From assembly GCF_029840635.1 (NCBI RefSeq), contig NZ_JAOCCU010000010.1, positions 1 through 64,000 of the forward strand: 64,000 nucleotides of DNA. The letters run 5' to 3'. The notes under the pieces were generated by a model. The model did no database searches. It had not been told where the DNA came from and was given only the letters and a program-made list of their open reading frames with translations. This DNA comes from Mitsuaria sp. GD03876. Its GTDB lineage: Bacteria; Pseudomonadota; Gammaproteobacteria; Burkholderiales; Burkholderiaceae_C. Positions within the stretch are counted from its first letter, which is position 1. Every line of letters starts with the position of its first letter. Position numbers and translations under genes: made by a program. Below, in pieces: positions 34,787-43,541 of the stretch.

Positions 34787-35629
34787 ATGAGCGGCGAGGT
34801 GTCGTCGCTGGACGTCACGCCGATCGCCGGCCCGGACGCGGTCTCGGCCCTGCCCGGCGCGGGCGGCGCCGGCTCGGCGATCGGCCTCTACGCGCGCAAG
34901 ACCGCGGGCTTCGACGAGCGCCTGGCGCGCACGGTCGAGGTGCTGCGGCAGGCCGCGGCCGACTTCGGCCCGGGCGCGCTGCAGTCGACCTCGCTGGGCG
35001 TGGAGGACATGGTCATCACCGACCTGATCGCCCGCCACGGCCTGCCGATCGCGCTGGCGACGCTGGACACCGGCAAGCTGCACGGCGAGACGCTGGCGCT
35101 GATCCCCCGCATCCAGGAGCGCTACGGCCTGGCGGTCGAGGTCTTCGCGCCGGTGGCCGAGCAGGTCGTCCACTTCGTCCGCGCCAACGGCGAGGAGCCG
35201 ATGTTCCGCAGCGTCGAGCTGCGCAAGGCCTGCTGCGGCGTGCGCAAGCTCGAGCCGCTGGCGCGCATGCTGCAAGGCCGCACCGCCTGGATCACCGGCC
35301 TGCGCCGCGAGCAGAGCGCCAACCGCGCCGAGGTGCCCTTCCGCGAGACGGAGACGACCGCCGACGGCCCGGGCCGCGTCAAGGTCAATCCGCTGGCCGA
35401 ATGGACCTGGGCCGACGTCTGGCACTACGTCCAGCAGCACGACGTGCCCTACAACCCGCTGCATGACCAGTTCATGCCCAGCATCGGCTGCGCCCCCTGC
35501 ACCCGCGCGATCGCCGTCGGCGAGGATTTCCGCGCCGGCCGGTGGTGGTGGGAAGATAGCTCGAAGGAATGCGGTCTCCACGCGACCCACACCCCCGAAT
35601 CCCCAGAGACCTCCGGAGCTCCGGCATGA
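34787..35629 (+). CDS. cysH: Adenylyl-sulfate (APS) reductase
   Basis: A 280-residue CysH family reductase that makes sulfite using thioredoxin. The iron-sulfur-binding cysteines are at 149-150 (CCGVRKLEPL) and 235/238 (GCAPC), and the catalytic cysteine is Cys262 in ECGLH. The paired-cysteine motif marks the APS-reducing type rather than the PAPS type of E. coli. That agrees with the absence of an APS kinase (cysC) gene and of a CysC fusion on CysN in this operon. It starts two bases after the DUF934 stop and overlaps cysD by four bases. Confidence 0.93.
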   Translation: MSGEVSSLDVTPIAGPDAVSALPGAGGAGSAIGLYARKTAGFDERLARTVEVLRQAAADFGPGALQSTSLGVEDMVITDLIARHGLPIALATLDTGKLHGETLALIPRIQERYGLAVEVFAPVAEQVVHFVRANGEEPMFRSVELRKACCGVRKLEPLARMLQGRTAWITGLRREQSANRAEVPFRETETTADGPGRVKVNPLAEWTWADVWHYVQQHDVPYNPLHDQFMPSIGCAPCTRAIAVGEDFRAGRWWWEDSSKECGLHATHTPESPETSGAPA

Positions 35630-36585
35630 ACGCCCCCGTGAACCTCGAACAACTGCTGCCGCTGGCGGACCACCGCCACCTCGACCACCTCGAGGAAGAG
35701 GCCATCTTCATCCTGCGCGAGGTCGCCGCCGCCTTCGAGCGCCCCGCCCTGCTGTTCTCCGGCGGCAAGGACTCGTGCGTCGTGCTGCGCCTGGCCGAGA
35801 AGGCCTTCAAGCGCCGAATCGCCGGCAACGACTTCAGCGGCAAACTGCCCTTCCCGCTGGTGCACGTCGACACCGGCCACAATTTCCCCGAGGTGATCGA
35901 GTTCCGCGACCGCCGCGTCGAGGAAATGGGCGAGCGCCTGGTCGTCGGCCACCTGGAGGACTCGATCAGGAAGGGCACGATCCGCCTGTCGCATCCGCTG
36001 GAGTCGCGCAACGGCCACCAGACGGTGACGCTGCTGGAGACGATCGAGGAGCACCGCTTCGACGTGCTCATCGGCGGCGCCCGCCGCGACGAGGAGAAGG
36101 CGCGCGCCAAGGAACGCATCTTCAGCCACCGCGACAGCTTCGGTCAGTGGCAGCCCAAGGAGCAGCGGCCCGAGCTGTGGAACCTGTTCAACACCCGCAT
36201 CCGCCCGGGCGAGCATTTCCGCGCCTTCCCGATCAGCAACTGGACCGAGCTGGACGTGTGGCTCTACATCGCCCGCGAGAACATCCCGCTGCCGTCGCTG
36301 TACTTCGCGCATGACCGCCAGGTCATCCGCCGCAAGGGCCTGCTGGTGCCGCTGACCGAGGTGACCCCGCCGGAAGCGGGCGAGACCGTCGAGACGGCGC
36401 AGGTGCGCTTCCGCACCGTCGGCGACATGACCTGCACCTGCCCGGTGGAGAGCCCGGCCGCCAACGCTGCGGACATCGTGGCCGAGACGCTGACGGTCAC
36501 GGTCTCCGAGCGCGGCGCGACCCGCATGGACGACCGCACCTCCGACGCCTCGATGGAGCGCCGCAAGAAGGAAGGTTATTTCTGA
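35626..36585 (+). CDS. cysD: Sulfate adenylyltransferase subunit 2
   Basis: A 319-residue small subunit of ATP sulfurylase, which forms APS from sulfate and ATP. It has the PP-loop SGGKDS (about residues 45-50), HVDTGHNFPE, GGARRDEEKARAKER and the C-terminal GDMTCTCPVES. The ATG at 35626 overlaps the cysH stop (ATGA), with GGAG eight bases upstream; the frame is open from 35569 inside cysH. It works as a complex with CysN encoded next. Confidence 0.96.
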   Translation: MNAPVNLEQLLPLADHRHLDHLEEEAIFILREVAAAFERPALLFSGGKDSCVVLRLAEKAFKRRIAGNDFSGKLPFPLVHVDTGHNFPEVIEFRDRRVEEMGERLVVGHLEDSIRKGTIRLSHPLESRNGHQTVTLLETIEEHRFDVLIGGARRDEEKARAKERIFSHRDSFGQWQPKEQRPELWNLFNTRIRPGEHFRAFPISNWTELDVWLYIARENIPLPSLYFAHDRQVIRRKGLLVPLTEVTPPEAGETVETAQVRFRTVGDMTCTCPVESPAANAADIVAETLTVTVSERGATRMDDRTSDASMERRKKEGYF

Positions 36586-37925
36586 TGAGCGCCGTCCTGA
36601 ACGCCCCGAGCACCGCGAGCACTCCGAGCCCCGCCAGCACCGTGAACAAGATCCATCAATCCGACGTCGACACGACGCACCGCGCGCTGCGCTTCCTGAC
36701 CGCCGGCAGCGTCGACGACGGCAAGAGCACGCTGATCGGGCGCCTGCTCTTCGACAGCCGCGCGATCCTGGCGGACCAGCTCGACACGCTGGCCAAGCGC
36801 GCCGCGGGCCAGCCGATCGACCTGAGCCTGCTGACCGACGGCCTGGAGGCCGAGCGCGAGCAGGGCATCACCATCGACGTGGCCTACCGCTACTTCGCGA
36901 CCAAGCAGCGCAAGTTCATCATCGCCGACGCCCCCGGCCATGAGCAGTACACCCGCAACATGGTCACCGCCGCCGCCGGCAGCGACGCCGCGGTCGTGCT
37001 GGTGGACGTGACCAAGCTGGACCTGTCGGTCGAGGACGTGCCGCTGCTGCCGCAGACGCGCCGCCACAGCCTGCTGGCGCACCTGCTGCGCGTGCCGAGC
37101 ATCGTCTTCGCGATCAACAAGATCGACGCGGCGGCGAATCCCGGCGACGCCTTCCGCAAGGTCTCGGCCGCGCTGGAGAAGTTCGCCCAGGCCGCCGGCA
37201 TCCGCGTCACCGCGGTGGTGCCGGTGTCCGCGCTGCGCGGCGACAACGTGACCCAGCCGCTCGAGGCGGACTGGTACGACGGCCCGTCGCTGCTGCAGGT
37301 GCTGGAGTCGCTGCCCACCGTGCAGGAAACCGTCGAGGCGCCGCTGGCGCTGCCGATCCAGTACGTGGCCAAGGACGGCGACGGCACCGGCAACAACCCG
37401 CGCGTGCTGTGGGGACGGATCGCGCAGGGCCAGGTGCAGGTCGGCGACGAGGTGCAGGTCCTGCCCAACGGCCAGACCGCGATCGTGGCCGAGCTGCGCC
37501 GCGCCGGCGAGGCGGTGGCCGCGAGCGTGGCCGGCGAATCGGCCGGCCTGCTGTTGGACCGCCAGATCGACGTGTCGCGCGGCGACTGGGTCGTCGCGCC
37601 GGGCGCGGCCACGCCGCGCCGCGCGTTCGAGGCCACGCTGGCCTGGCTGGACACCGAACCGGCCGTCATCGGCCGCAAGTACTGGGTGCGTCACGGCAAC
37701 CGCTGGGTCCAGGCCCGCATCGCCGCGATCGATCACCGCGTCGACATCCAGACGCTGGCCGAGACCGAGGCGCATGAGCTGTCCGTCAACGAGATCGGCC
37801 ATGTCACCGTCGAGCTGCAGGCCGAGCTGCCGCTGCAGCCCTACGCGGACAACCGCGTCGGCGGCGCGCTGATCGTCGTCGACCCCACCAGCAACCGCAC
37901 CAGCGGCGCGCTGCTGGTGCGCTGA
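36585..37925 (+). CDS. cysN: Sulfate adenylyltransferase subunit 1 (GTPase)
   Basis: A 446-residue GTPase subunit that drives APS synthesis by CysD. GTP-binding motifs are clear: GSVDDGKSTLIG (P loop), DAPGHEQY (G3) and NKID (G4), followed by two beta-barrel domains as in EF-Tu. There is no C-terminal CysC kinase domain, so the product stays APS, consistent with the APS-type reductase. It overlaps the cysD stop by one base (TGATG). Confidence 0.96.
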   Translation: MSAVLNAPSTASTPSPASTVNKIHQSDVDTTHRALRFLTAGSVDDGKSTLIGRLLFDSRAILADQLDTLAKRAAGQPIDLSLLTDGLEAEREQGITIDVAYRYFATKQRKFIIADAPGHEQYTRNMVTAAAGSDAAVVLVDVTKLDLSVEDVPLLPQTRRHSLLAHLLRVPSIVFAINKIDAAANPGDAFRKVSAALEKFAQAAGIRVTAVVPVSALRGDNVTQPLEADWYDGPSLLQVLESLPTVQETVEAPLALPIQYVAKDGDGTGNNPRVLWGRIAQGQVQVGDEVQVLPNGQTAIVAELRRAGEAVAASVAGESAGLLLDRQIDVSRGDWVVAPGAATPRRAFEATLAWLDTEPAVIGRKYWVRHGNRWVQARIAAIDHRVDIQTLAETEAHELSVNEIGHVTVELQAELPLQPYADNRVGGALIVVDPTSNRTSGALLVR

Positions 37926-37945
37926 GCCGGAGCCCGGAGACCGCC

Positions 37946-38794
37946 ATGGGACGCGTCCTCTTCGTCAGCGCCGGACCCGGCGCCGCCGACCTGATCACGC
38001 TGCGCGGCGCGCGCGCGCTCGCCGCGGCGGACGTCGTGCTGTACGACGCGCTGACCGATCCGGCGCTGCGCGAGATGGCGCCGCGGGCCACCTGGATCGA
38101 CGTGGGCAAGCGCGGCTTCTGCCACTCGACCAAGCAGACGGCGATCAACGCGGCGCTGGTCCGCGAGGCGCGGGCGCATGCGGTCGTCGTGCGGCTCAAG
38201 GGCGGCGACGCCAGCATCTTCGGCCGGCTGGAAGAGGAACTGCAGGCGCTGGCCGAGGCCGGCATCGCCTACGAGGTCGTGCCCGGCGTGACCGCCGCGA
38301 TCGCCGCGGCGGCGCAGACCGGCCGGCCGCTGACGCGCCGCGGCGCGGGCCGCAGCGTCGCGCTGACCACCGCGATGACGCGCGAAGGCGAGCTCCAGGC
38401 CGGCAAGTCGGCCGACACCGAGGTGTTCTACATGGCCGGGCAGCAGCTGGCCGCGCTGTCGCGCCGGCTGGTCGCCGCCGGCTGGGACGCCGGCACGCCG
38501 GTGAGCGTCGTGTCGCGGGCCGGCTGCGCGGACGCGCTGGCCAGCGAGCATGACGTCGCCTCGCTGGGCGCCGCGTCGATGCTGCACCGGGGGCGGCCGA
38601 CGGTCGTGATCGTGGGCGCCGGCGCCGCGCCGACCGGGTCGACGCCGGCGCGAGGCCTGGCCGCGGCCGGCCTCACCGACGCGGCGGGCGCCCAGGGCGC
38701 CGGGGACGCGGTGGGCGAATACGCGACCGAGGCCTCGGCCCAAGACCTTGGCGCCAAGGGGCCGTCAGCCCGGGCGCAAAGCCCGAACGATTAA
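37946..38794 (+). CDS. cobA: Uroporphyrinogen-III C-methyltransferase
   Basis: A 282-residue SAM-dependent methyltransferase that makes precorrin-2, the precursor of the siroheme needed by CysI. It has the glycine-rich [15 protein letters not shown] start, [14 protein letters not shown], and [24 protein letters not shown]. It carries the methyltransferase only; no CysG-type dehydrogenase/chelatase domain is fused. A disordered Ala/Gly tail of about 50 residues extends past the usual end. It starts 20 bases after cysN. Confidence 0.94.
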   Translation: MGRVLFVSAGPGAADLITLRGARALAAADVVLYDALTDPALREMAPRATWIDVGKRGFCHSTKQTAINAALVREARAHAVVVRLKGGDASIFGRLEEELQALAEAGIAYEVVPGVTAAIAAAAQTGRPLTRRGAGRSVALTTAMTREGELQAGKSADTEVFYMAGQQLAALSRRLVAAGWDAGTPVSVVSRAGCADALASEHDVASLGAASMLHRGRPTVVIVGAGAAPTGSTPARGLAAAGLTDAAGAQGAGDAVGEYATEASAQDLGAKGPSARAQSPND

Positions 38795-38901
38795 AATCTC
38801 CCGTTTTCCGTCAGCGCCGACCGGTCCCGTCGTCAGGGGATCGCCCGGGGATCGCTGATTTTCCAGGGCCCCGAGCCGGCCCCGCCACTAGAAGAGCCGC
38901 T

Positions 38902-39225
38902 ATGACCCACGTCGTCACCGAAGCCTGCATTCGCTGCAAATACACCGACTGCGTCGATGTCTGCCCCGTCGACTGCTTCCGCGAGGGCCCGAACTTCCTG
39001 GCCATCGATCCCGATGAATGCATCGACTGCGCGGTCTGCATTCCGGAGTGCCCGGTGAACGCGATCGTGCCGGAGGAAGACGTGCCCGGCGACCAGCAGA
39101 TCATGATCAAGCTGAACGCGGACCTGGCCAAGAAGTGGCCCAGCATCACCAAGCGCAAGACGCCCCTGCCCGACGCCGACGAGTGGAAGGACAAGACGGG
39201 CAAGATCGACCAGCTGGTGCGCTGA
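38902..39225 (+). CDS. fdxA: Ferredoxin FdxA, seven-iron type
   Basis: A 107-residue ferredoxin. It has [18 protein letters not shown] (the [3Fe-4S]-type half) and [16 protein letters not shown] (the [4Fe-4S] half), with the C-terminal extension [15 protein letters not shown] typical of FdxA. It is an electron carrier in the cytoplasm. Its place between the siroheme gene and a ferredoxin-NADP reductase suggests it donates electrons to the sulfite reductase, which is inference. Confidence 0.95.
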   Translation: MTHVVTEACIRCKYTDCVDVCPVDCFREGPNFLAIDPDECIDCAVCIPECPVNAIVPEEDVPGDQQIMIKLNADLAKKWPSITKRKTPLPDADEWKDKTGKIDQLVR

Positions 39226-39252
39226 CCGATCTTCCCCTCCTCTCGAAAAAGA

Positions 39253-40356
39253 ATGGAAACGCAAGTGACTGAAGCGACCTCGGCCCCGCACGCGGGCGTG
39301 ATCGAAACCGATGCCGTCATCGTCGGCGCCGGCCCGGTGGGCCTGTTCCAGGTGTTCGAACTGGGCCTGCTCGAGATCAAGGCCCACATCATCGACTCGC
39401 TGGCCTATCCCGGCGGCCAGTGCATCGAGCTCTATCCCGACAAGCCGATCTACGACATCCCGGCGCTGCCGGTGGTGACCGGCAAGGAACTGACCGACAA
39501 CCTGATGAAGCAGATCGAGCCCTTCGGCGCGACCTTCCATCTGGGCCAGGAGGTCACGACCGTCGAGAAGCAGGAGGACGGCCGCTTCTTCGTCGCCACG
39601 AGCAAGGGCACGCAGTTCCTGACCAAGACCATCTTCATCGCCGGCGGCGTGGGCTCGTTCCAGCCGCGCACGCTGAAGGTCGAGGGCATCGACAAGTACG
39701 AGGGCTCGCAGGTCCATTACCGGGTGCGCAACCCGGCGCAGTTCGCCGGCAAGAACCTGGTGATCATCGGCGGCGGCGACTCGGCGCTGGACTGGGCGCT
39801 GAACTTCTGCGCCGGCAATGCCGACGGCAACCCGCACAAGGCCGAGAGCGTGATCCTGGTGCACCGCCGCGACGGCTTCCGCGCCGCGCCGGCCTCGGTG
39901 GCCAAGATGAAGGAGCTGTGCGAGGCCTACGAGATGCAGTTCATGGTCGGCCAGGTGGCGGACGTGGACGAGGGCGAGGACGCGCTCAAGGGCCTGAAGA
40001 TCACCGGCGGCGACGGCGTCACGCGCGTCGTGCCGGCGGACCAGGTGCTGGTGTTCTTCGGCCTGTCGCCCAAGCTCGGCCCGATCGCCGAATGGGGCCT
40101 GGCGCTGGAGAAGAAGCAGATCCAGGTCGACACCGAGAAGTTCCAGACCAGCGTGCCCGGCATCTTCGCGGTGGGTGACATCAACACCTACCCGGGCAAG
40201 AAGAAGCTGATCCTGTCGGGCTTCCACGAGGCCGCGCTGGCCGCGTTCGGCGCGATGCCGATCATCAACCCCGAGAAGCGCGTCCACCTGCAGTACACGA
40301 CCACCAGCCCGAAGCTGCACAAGGTGCTGGGCGTGGAGACGCCGGTCTTCGACTGA
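39253..40356 (+). CDS. Ferredoxin-NADP reductase (thioredoxin-reductase-like flavoprotein)
   Basis: A 367-residue FAD/NAD(P)H flavoprotein of the TrxB-like ferredoxin-NADP reductase group. It has the FAD-binding [17 protein letters not shown], the [20 protein letters not shown] segment characteristic of this group (no CxxC redox pair), the NADPH-binding [13 protein letters not shown], and the FAD-closing FAVGDINTY. It starts 27 bases after fdxA. Together they could transfer NADPH electrons to CysI, replacing CysJ. Confidence 0.93.
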   Translation: METQVTEATSAPHAGVIETDAVIVGAGPVGLFQVFELGLLEIKAHIIDSLAYPGGQCIELYPDKPIYDIPALPVVTGKELTDNLMKQIEPFGATFHLGQEVTTVEKQEDGRFFVATSKGTQFLTKTIFIAGGVGSFQPRTLKVEGIDKYEGSQVHYRVRNPAQFAGKNLVIIGGGDSALDWALNFCAGNADGNPHKAESVILVHRRDGFRAAPASVAKMKELCEAYEMQFMVGQVADVDEGEDALKGLKITGGDGVTRVVPADQVLVFFGLSPKLGPIAEWGLALEKKQIQVDTEKFQTSVPGIFAVGDINTYPGKKKLILSGFHEAALAAFGAMPIINPEKRVHLQYTTTSPKLHKVLGVETPVFD

Positions 40357-40375
40357 ACCTCGCGACCCAAGGACA

Positions 40376-40406
40376 AAAGCCCGCCAGGCTCACGCCGGCG
40401 GGCTTT
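40376..40406 (+). terminator. Terminator after the ferredoxin reductase gene, overlapping the convergent gene end
   Basis: A ten-base-pair GC-rich stem (40376-40385 with 40397-40406), 11-base loop and short T-rich tail. It lies 20 bases after the reductase stop, and the loop holds the stop codon of the convergent 68-residue gene, so it may end transcription from both sides. Confidence 0.85.
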
Positions 40407-40596
40407 CTTGCTGCTCCTCGAGCTCGCTGGCCAGGCCCTGGAGCAGCGAGGCCACGTCGCGGAACTCGAAGGCCCGGCCGGTGGCCAGGTTCTCGAGCCG
40501 CCCGCTGACGGCGCCCTGCCCCGGCGCGGCGTCGCGGTCGAGCTTGAGCACGTACTGCCGGCGGGCGGGATGCGGGACATCGGGGTCGAGGGTCAT
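40390..40596 (-). CDS. Small conserved-type protein downstream of emrB (68 residues)
   Basis: A short soluble protein whose pattern YVLKLDRDAAPGQGAVSGR, LENLATGRAFEF and a Leu-rich helix (VASLLQGLASELEEQQ) resembles small Burkholderiales proteins of unknown function. It starts 15 bases after the transporter stop and so is probably the last gene of the efflux operon. No role is known; regulation of or assembly with the pump would be speculation. Confidence 0.7.
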   Translation of the reverse strand: MTLDPDVPHPARRQYVLKLDRDAAPGQGAVSGRLENLATGRAFEFRDVASLLQGLASELEEQQESPPA

Positions 40597-40611
40597 CGCG
40601 TCCCCGCGCGC

Positions 40612-42150
40612 TCAGTGACCGGCCTCGCTCATCTCCACCGTGCGCGTGGGCCGCGGCGCGAGCCAGATCGCGAAGGCGGAGACCAGGAACAGCGCCGCCA
40701 CGATCCACAGGATCTGGTTGGTCGCCAGCATCACGCTCTGGCCGGTCAGCAGGCTGTCGAGCATCCCGTTGCGGGCGTCCGGCGCCAGGCCCAGGCCGGT
40801 CAGCGAGCGCATCACCTCGCCCGAGCGGTCCAGGTCGCCGACCAGGTCGGCGTGGATCGCGGTGGTGCGGTTCTCCCAGCTGGTGGTGACCAGCGAGGTC
40901 GCGACCGCGCCCGACAGCGTGCGCACGAAGTTCTGCAGGCCGGCGGCGGAGGCGGTCTCCTGGGGCTCCACGCTGCCCAGCGACAGCGCCGTCAGCGGCA
41001 CGAAGAAGAAGGGCATGCCCACGCCCATCAGCAGCAGCGGGATCGAGACCTGCCAGTAGCCCATCTGCGTGGTGCCCACCGTGCGCAGCACCATGACGGC
41101 GCCCAGCCAGGCCAGGCCGAAGAACACCAGCGGCCGCGGATCGATCTTGCCGGCGAGCTTGCCGGCGATCGGCGCGGCGGCGACCGCGAGCACGCCGGAC
41201 CAGGCCGTGGCCAGGCCCGCCCAGGTCGACGTGTAGCCCATGTAGCTCTGCAGCCAGAGCGGCGTCAGCACGTTGGCGCCGAACATCGCGCCGAAGCCCA
41301 GCGCGATCGTCAGCACGCCGACGGCGAAGCCCCGGTGCCGGAACACCCGCAGGTCGACGATCGGATACGGCTCGGTGAGCTCCCAGATCAGGAAGGCGAC
41401 GAAACCGACGGCGGCGACGACGGCCAGCGCGATGATCTCGGTGGATTCGAACCAGTCCTTCTCCTTGCCCAGGTCCAGCATCAGCTGCAGCGCGCCGACG
41501 AAGACGATCAGCAGCACCAGCCCGACGCGGTCGATCGGCTTGCGCTCCAGCGGCGTCTCGTAGCGGCGCAGCATGCGCCAGGCCACCGGCGCGACGATCA
41601 GCGCGATCGGCACGTTGATGAAGAAGATCAGCGGCCAGGCGAAGGCGTCGCAGAGCCAGCCGCCGAGGATCGGGCCGAGGATGGGCGCGACCAGCGTCGT
41701 CATCGCCCACAGCGCCATCGCGCCGCCGGCCTTCTCCTTGGGGAAGATGCGCAGCAGCAACGTCTGCGACAGCGGCATCAGCGAGCCGCCGGACAGGCCC
41801 TGCAGCACGCGGCCGGTGACCAGCATGCCGAGCGTCGGCGAGAGGCCGCACAGCATCGAGCACAGGCCGAAGAGCACCATCGCGGTGGCGAAGACGCGGA
41901 CCGCGCCGAAGCGGCCGGCGATCCAGCCGGTCAGCGGCACGATGCAGGCCTCGGCCACCGCGTAGGAGGTGATGACCCAGGTGCCCTGGCTCGAGCTGAT
42001 GCCCAGGCTGCCGGCGATGTCGGGGACGGAGACGTTGGCGATCGTCATGTCCAGCACCGCGATGAAGTTCGCGGCGGCGAGCACGATCGCGGCGAGCCAC
42101 AGCTGCCCGCCTTCGAGCGGGCGCTGGTCGTCGGGGACGGCGGCGTTCAT
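40612..42150 (-). CDS. emrB: DHA2-family multidrug efflux MFS permease, EmrB type
   Basis: A 512-residue inner-membrane drug/proton antiporter with about 14 hydrophobic segments. It has the EmrB/QacA signature TIANVSVPDIAGSLGISSSQGTWVITSYA, GRVLQGLSGGSLMPLSQ and PILGPILGGWL (motif C). It pairs with the EmrA adaptor upstream and the outer-membrane lipoprotein to form a tripartite pump. The ATG at 42150 has AAGGA eight bases upstream; the open frame beyond it is a repeat-driven shadow of the emrA end. Confidence 0.93.
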   Translation of the reverse strand: MNAAVPDDQRPLEGGQLWLAAIVLAAANFIAVLDMTIANVSVPDIAGSLGISSSQGTWVITSYAVAEACIVPLTGWIAGRFGAVRVFATAMVLFGLCSMLCGLSPTLGMLVTGRVLQGLSGGSLMPLSQTLLLRIFPKEKAGGAMALWAMTTLVAPILGPILGGWLCDAFAWPLIFFINVPIALIVAPVAWRMLRRYETPLERKPIDRVGLVLLIVFVGALQLMLDLGKEKDWFESTEIIALAVVAAVGFVAFLIWELTEPYPIVDLRVFRHRGFAVGVLTIALGFGAMFGANVLTPLWLQSYMGYTSTWAGLATAWSGVLAVAAAPIAGKLAGKIDPRPLVFFGLAWLGAVMVLRTVGTTQMGYWQVSIPLLLMGVGMPFFFVPLTALSLGSVEPQETASAAGLQNFVRTLSGAVATSLVTTSWENRTTAIHADLVGDLDRSGEVMRSLTGLGLAPDARNGMLDSLLTGQSVMLATNQILWIVAALFLVSAFAIWLAPRPTRTVEMSEAGH

Positions 42151-42172
42151 GGCGAGGTTCCTTGTCGGCGGG

Positions 42173-43492
42173 TCACTGGCCGGCGCCCGTGGCCCGGATA
42201 TCGGCGCTCTTGTCGGCGCTCTTGTCGGCGCTCTTGTCGGCGTTGTCGTCGGCGTTGTTGTCGGCACGAGCCTCCCCGTCGGCGCGGGCTTTGGCGCGGC
42301 TGTCGGCGCGGGTATCGACGGTGGCGGTCATCGACAGGCCGACCTGGAGCGGGCGCGCGGCGAGTTCCTTGGGGTCCAGCGCGATGCGCACCGGCACGCG
42401 CTGCACGACCTTGATCCAGTTGCCGGTCGCGTTCTGCGCCGGGATCGCGGCGAAGGCGGAGCCGGTGCCGCCGGACAGGCCCTGGACGGTGCCGTGGTAG
42501 ACGACGGCGCGGCCGTAGAGGTCGGACTCGACCTCGACCGGCTGGCCGATGCGGACCTTGTCGAGCTGGCCTTCCTTGAAGTTGGCGTCGACGTGGACCT
42601 GGCCGAGCGGGACGATGGCCAGCAGCGGCGCGCCGGCGGCGACCTGCTGGCCCAGCTGCACGGCGCGCTTGGCGACGACGCCGTCCACCGGGGCGCGCAC
42701 GACCATGCGCTCCAGGTTCACGCGAGCCTGGTCGCGCTTGGCGCGGGCCAGGGCGACCTCGGGGTTGGCGGCCTCGGTGGTGCCGGCGATCAGCGTGGCG
42801 TTGGCCTCGCGCTGGCCGACGGCGGCGACGCGGTTGGCGCTGCTCTGGGCGGCGGCGGCCTTGGCGGCGGCCAGCGCGGCGCTGGCGGTCTGGAAGGCGT
42901 TGCGGGCGCGGGTGACCTCGTCGGCGGAGACGGAGCCGGAGTCGGCCAGCGCCTCGCGGCGCTGCAGGTCGACCTTGGCGCGCTCGAGGTCCGAGGCGGC
43001 CGAGGCGAGTTGCGCGTCGGCGCGGCTGCGGTCGGAGTCGCGCGCGGCGATCTGCGCGGCCAGGCTGGCGTCGTTGGCGACGTAGCCGCGCACGCGCCGC
43101 TGCGCGCGGCCGAGCTCCGCCTCGGCCTGTTCCAGCGCGAGGCGGGCGTCGGTGTCGTCGAGCACGACCAGCACGTCGCCGCGGCGCACGGCCTGGGTGT
43201 CGGAGACCTTCACCTCGCGGACGATGCCGCCGACGAAGGGCGTGACCTGCGCGGTCTCGGCGGCGGTGTAGGCGTTCTCGGTCGTGACGTAGTGCGAGGC
43301 GAAGAAGTGTTCGTAGACGAAGACGCCGGCCGCCGCGGCGACGACGGTCAGCGCCAGCACCGTGAACAGCTTCTTGCGCGCCTCGGGACGCGCCGGGGCT
43401 GGCGCCGGCAGGTCATGCGCCGGATCGGCGGGATGCAGGGCGGACTTCGCGGACGGCGTGGCCGCGGCGCGCGGCAGGGTGGCTTCGGACAT
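42173..43492 (-). CDS. emrA: EmrA/HlyD-type membrane fusion protein
   Basis: A 439-residue periplasmic adaptor. One membrane helix (about 43-62), the lipoyl half TAAETAQVTPFVGGIVREVKV, a long helical hairpin rich in Ala, Arg and Glu (about 120-230), the second lipoyl half VVRAPVDGVVAKRAVQLGQ, and a beta-barrel end. It links EmrB to the outer-membrane channel. The last 50 residues are a repetitive Ala-Asp-Lys-Ser tail encoded by a 12-base tandem repeat, unusual for the family. The start at 43492 (MSEATLP) was chosen over 43570 from the family layout. Confidence 0.93.
   Translation of the reverse strand: MSEATLPRAAATPSAKSALHPADPAHDLPAPAPARPEARKKLFTVLALTVVAAAAGVFVYEHFFASHYVTTENAYTAAETAQVTPFVGGIVREVKVSDTQAVRRGDVLVVLDDTDARLALEQAEAELGRAQRRVRGYVANDASLAAQIAARDSDRSRADAQLASAASDLERAKVDLQRREALADSGSVSADEVTRARNAFQTASAALAAAKAAAAQSSANRVAAVGQREANATLIAGTTEAANPEVALARAKRDQARVNLERMVVRAPVDGVVAKRAVQLGQQVAAGAPLLAIVPLGQVHVDANFKEGQLDKVRIGQPVEVESDLYGRAVVYHGTVQGLSGGTGSAFAAIPAQNATGNWIKVVQRVPVRIALDPKELAARPLQVGLSMTATVDTRADSRAKARADGEARADNNADDNADKSADKSADKSADIRATGAGQ
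42201..42260 (-). repeat. 12-base tandem repeat in the emrA 3' end
   Basis: Five 12-base units: three exact (42201-42236, TCGGCGCTCTTG on the plus strand) and two variants. They encode repeated Ala-Asp-Lys-Ser and Ala-Asp-Asn tetrapeptides at the EmrA C-terminus. Length changes would stay in frame. Confidence 0.9.
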
Positions 43493-43541
43493 GGGGAACT
43501 CGCTTTCTCTCGGGGTTCTTGTCGGGTCGGTCGGGGCGGAA

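Noticed and set aside
42151-42267. N-terminal Thr/Pro/Ala-repeat extension of EmrB
   Set aside because: It is the out-of-frame reading of the emrA tandem repeat; the ribosome-binding site points to 42150.
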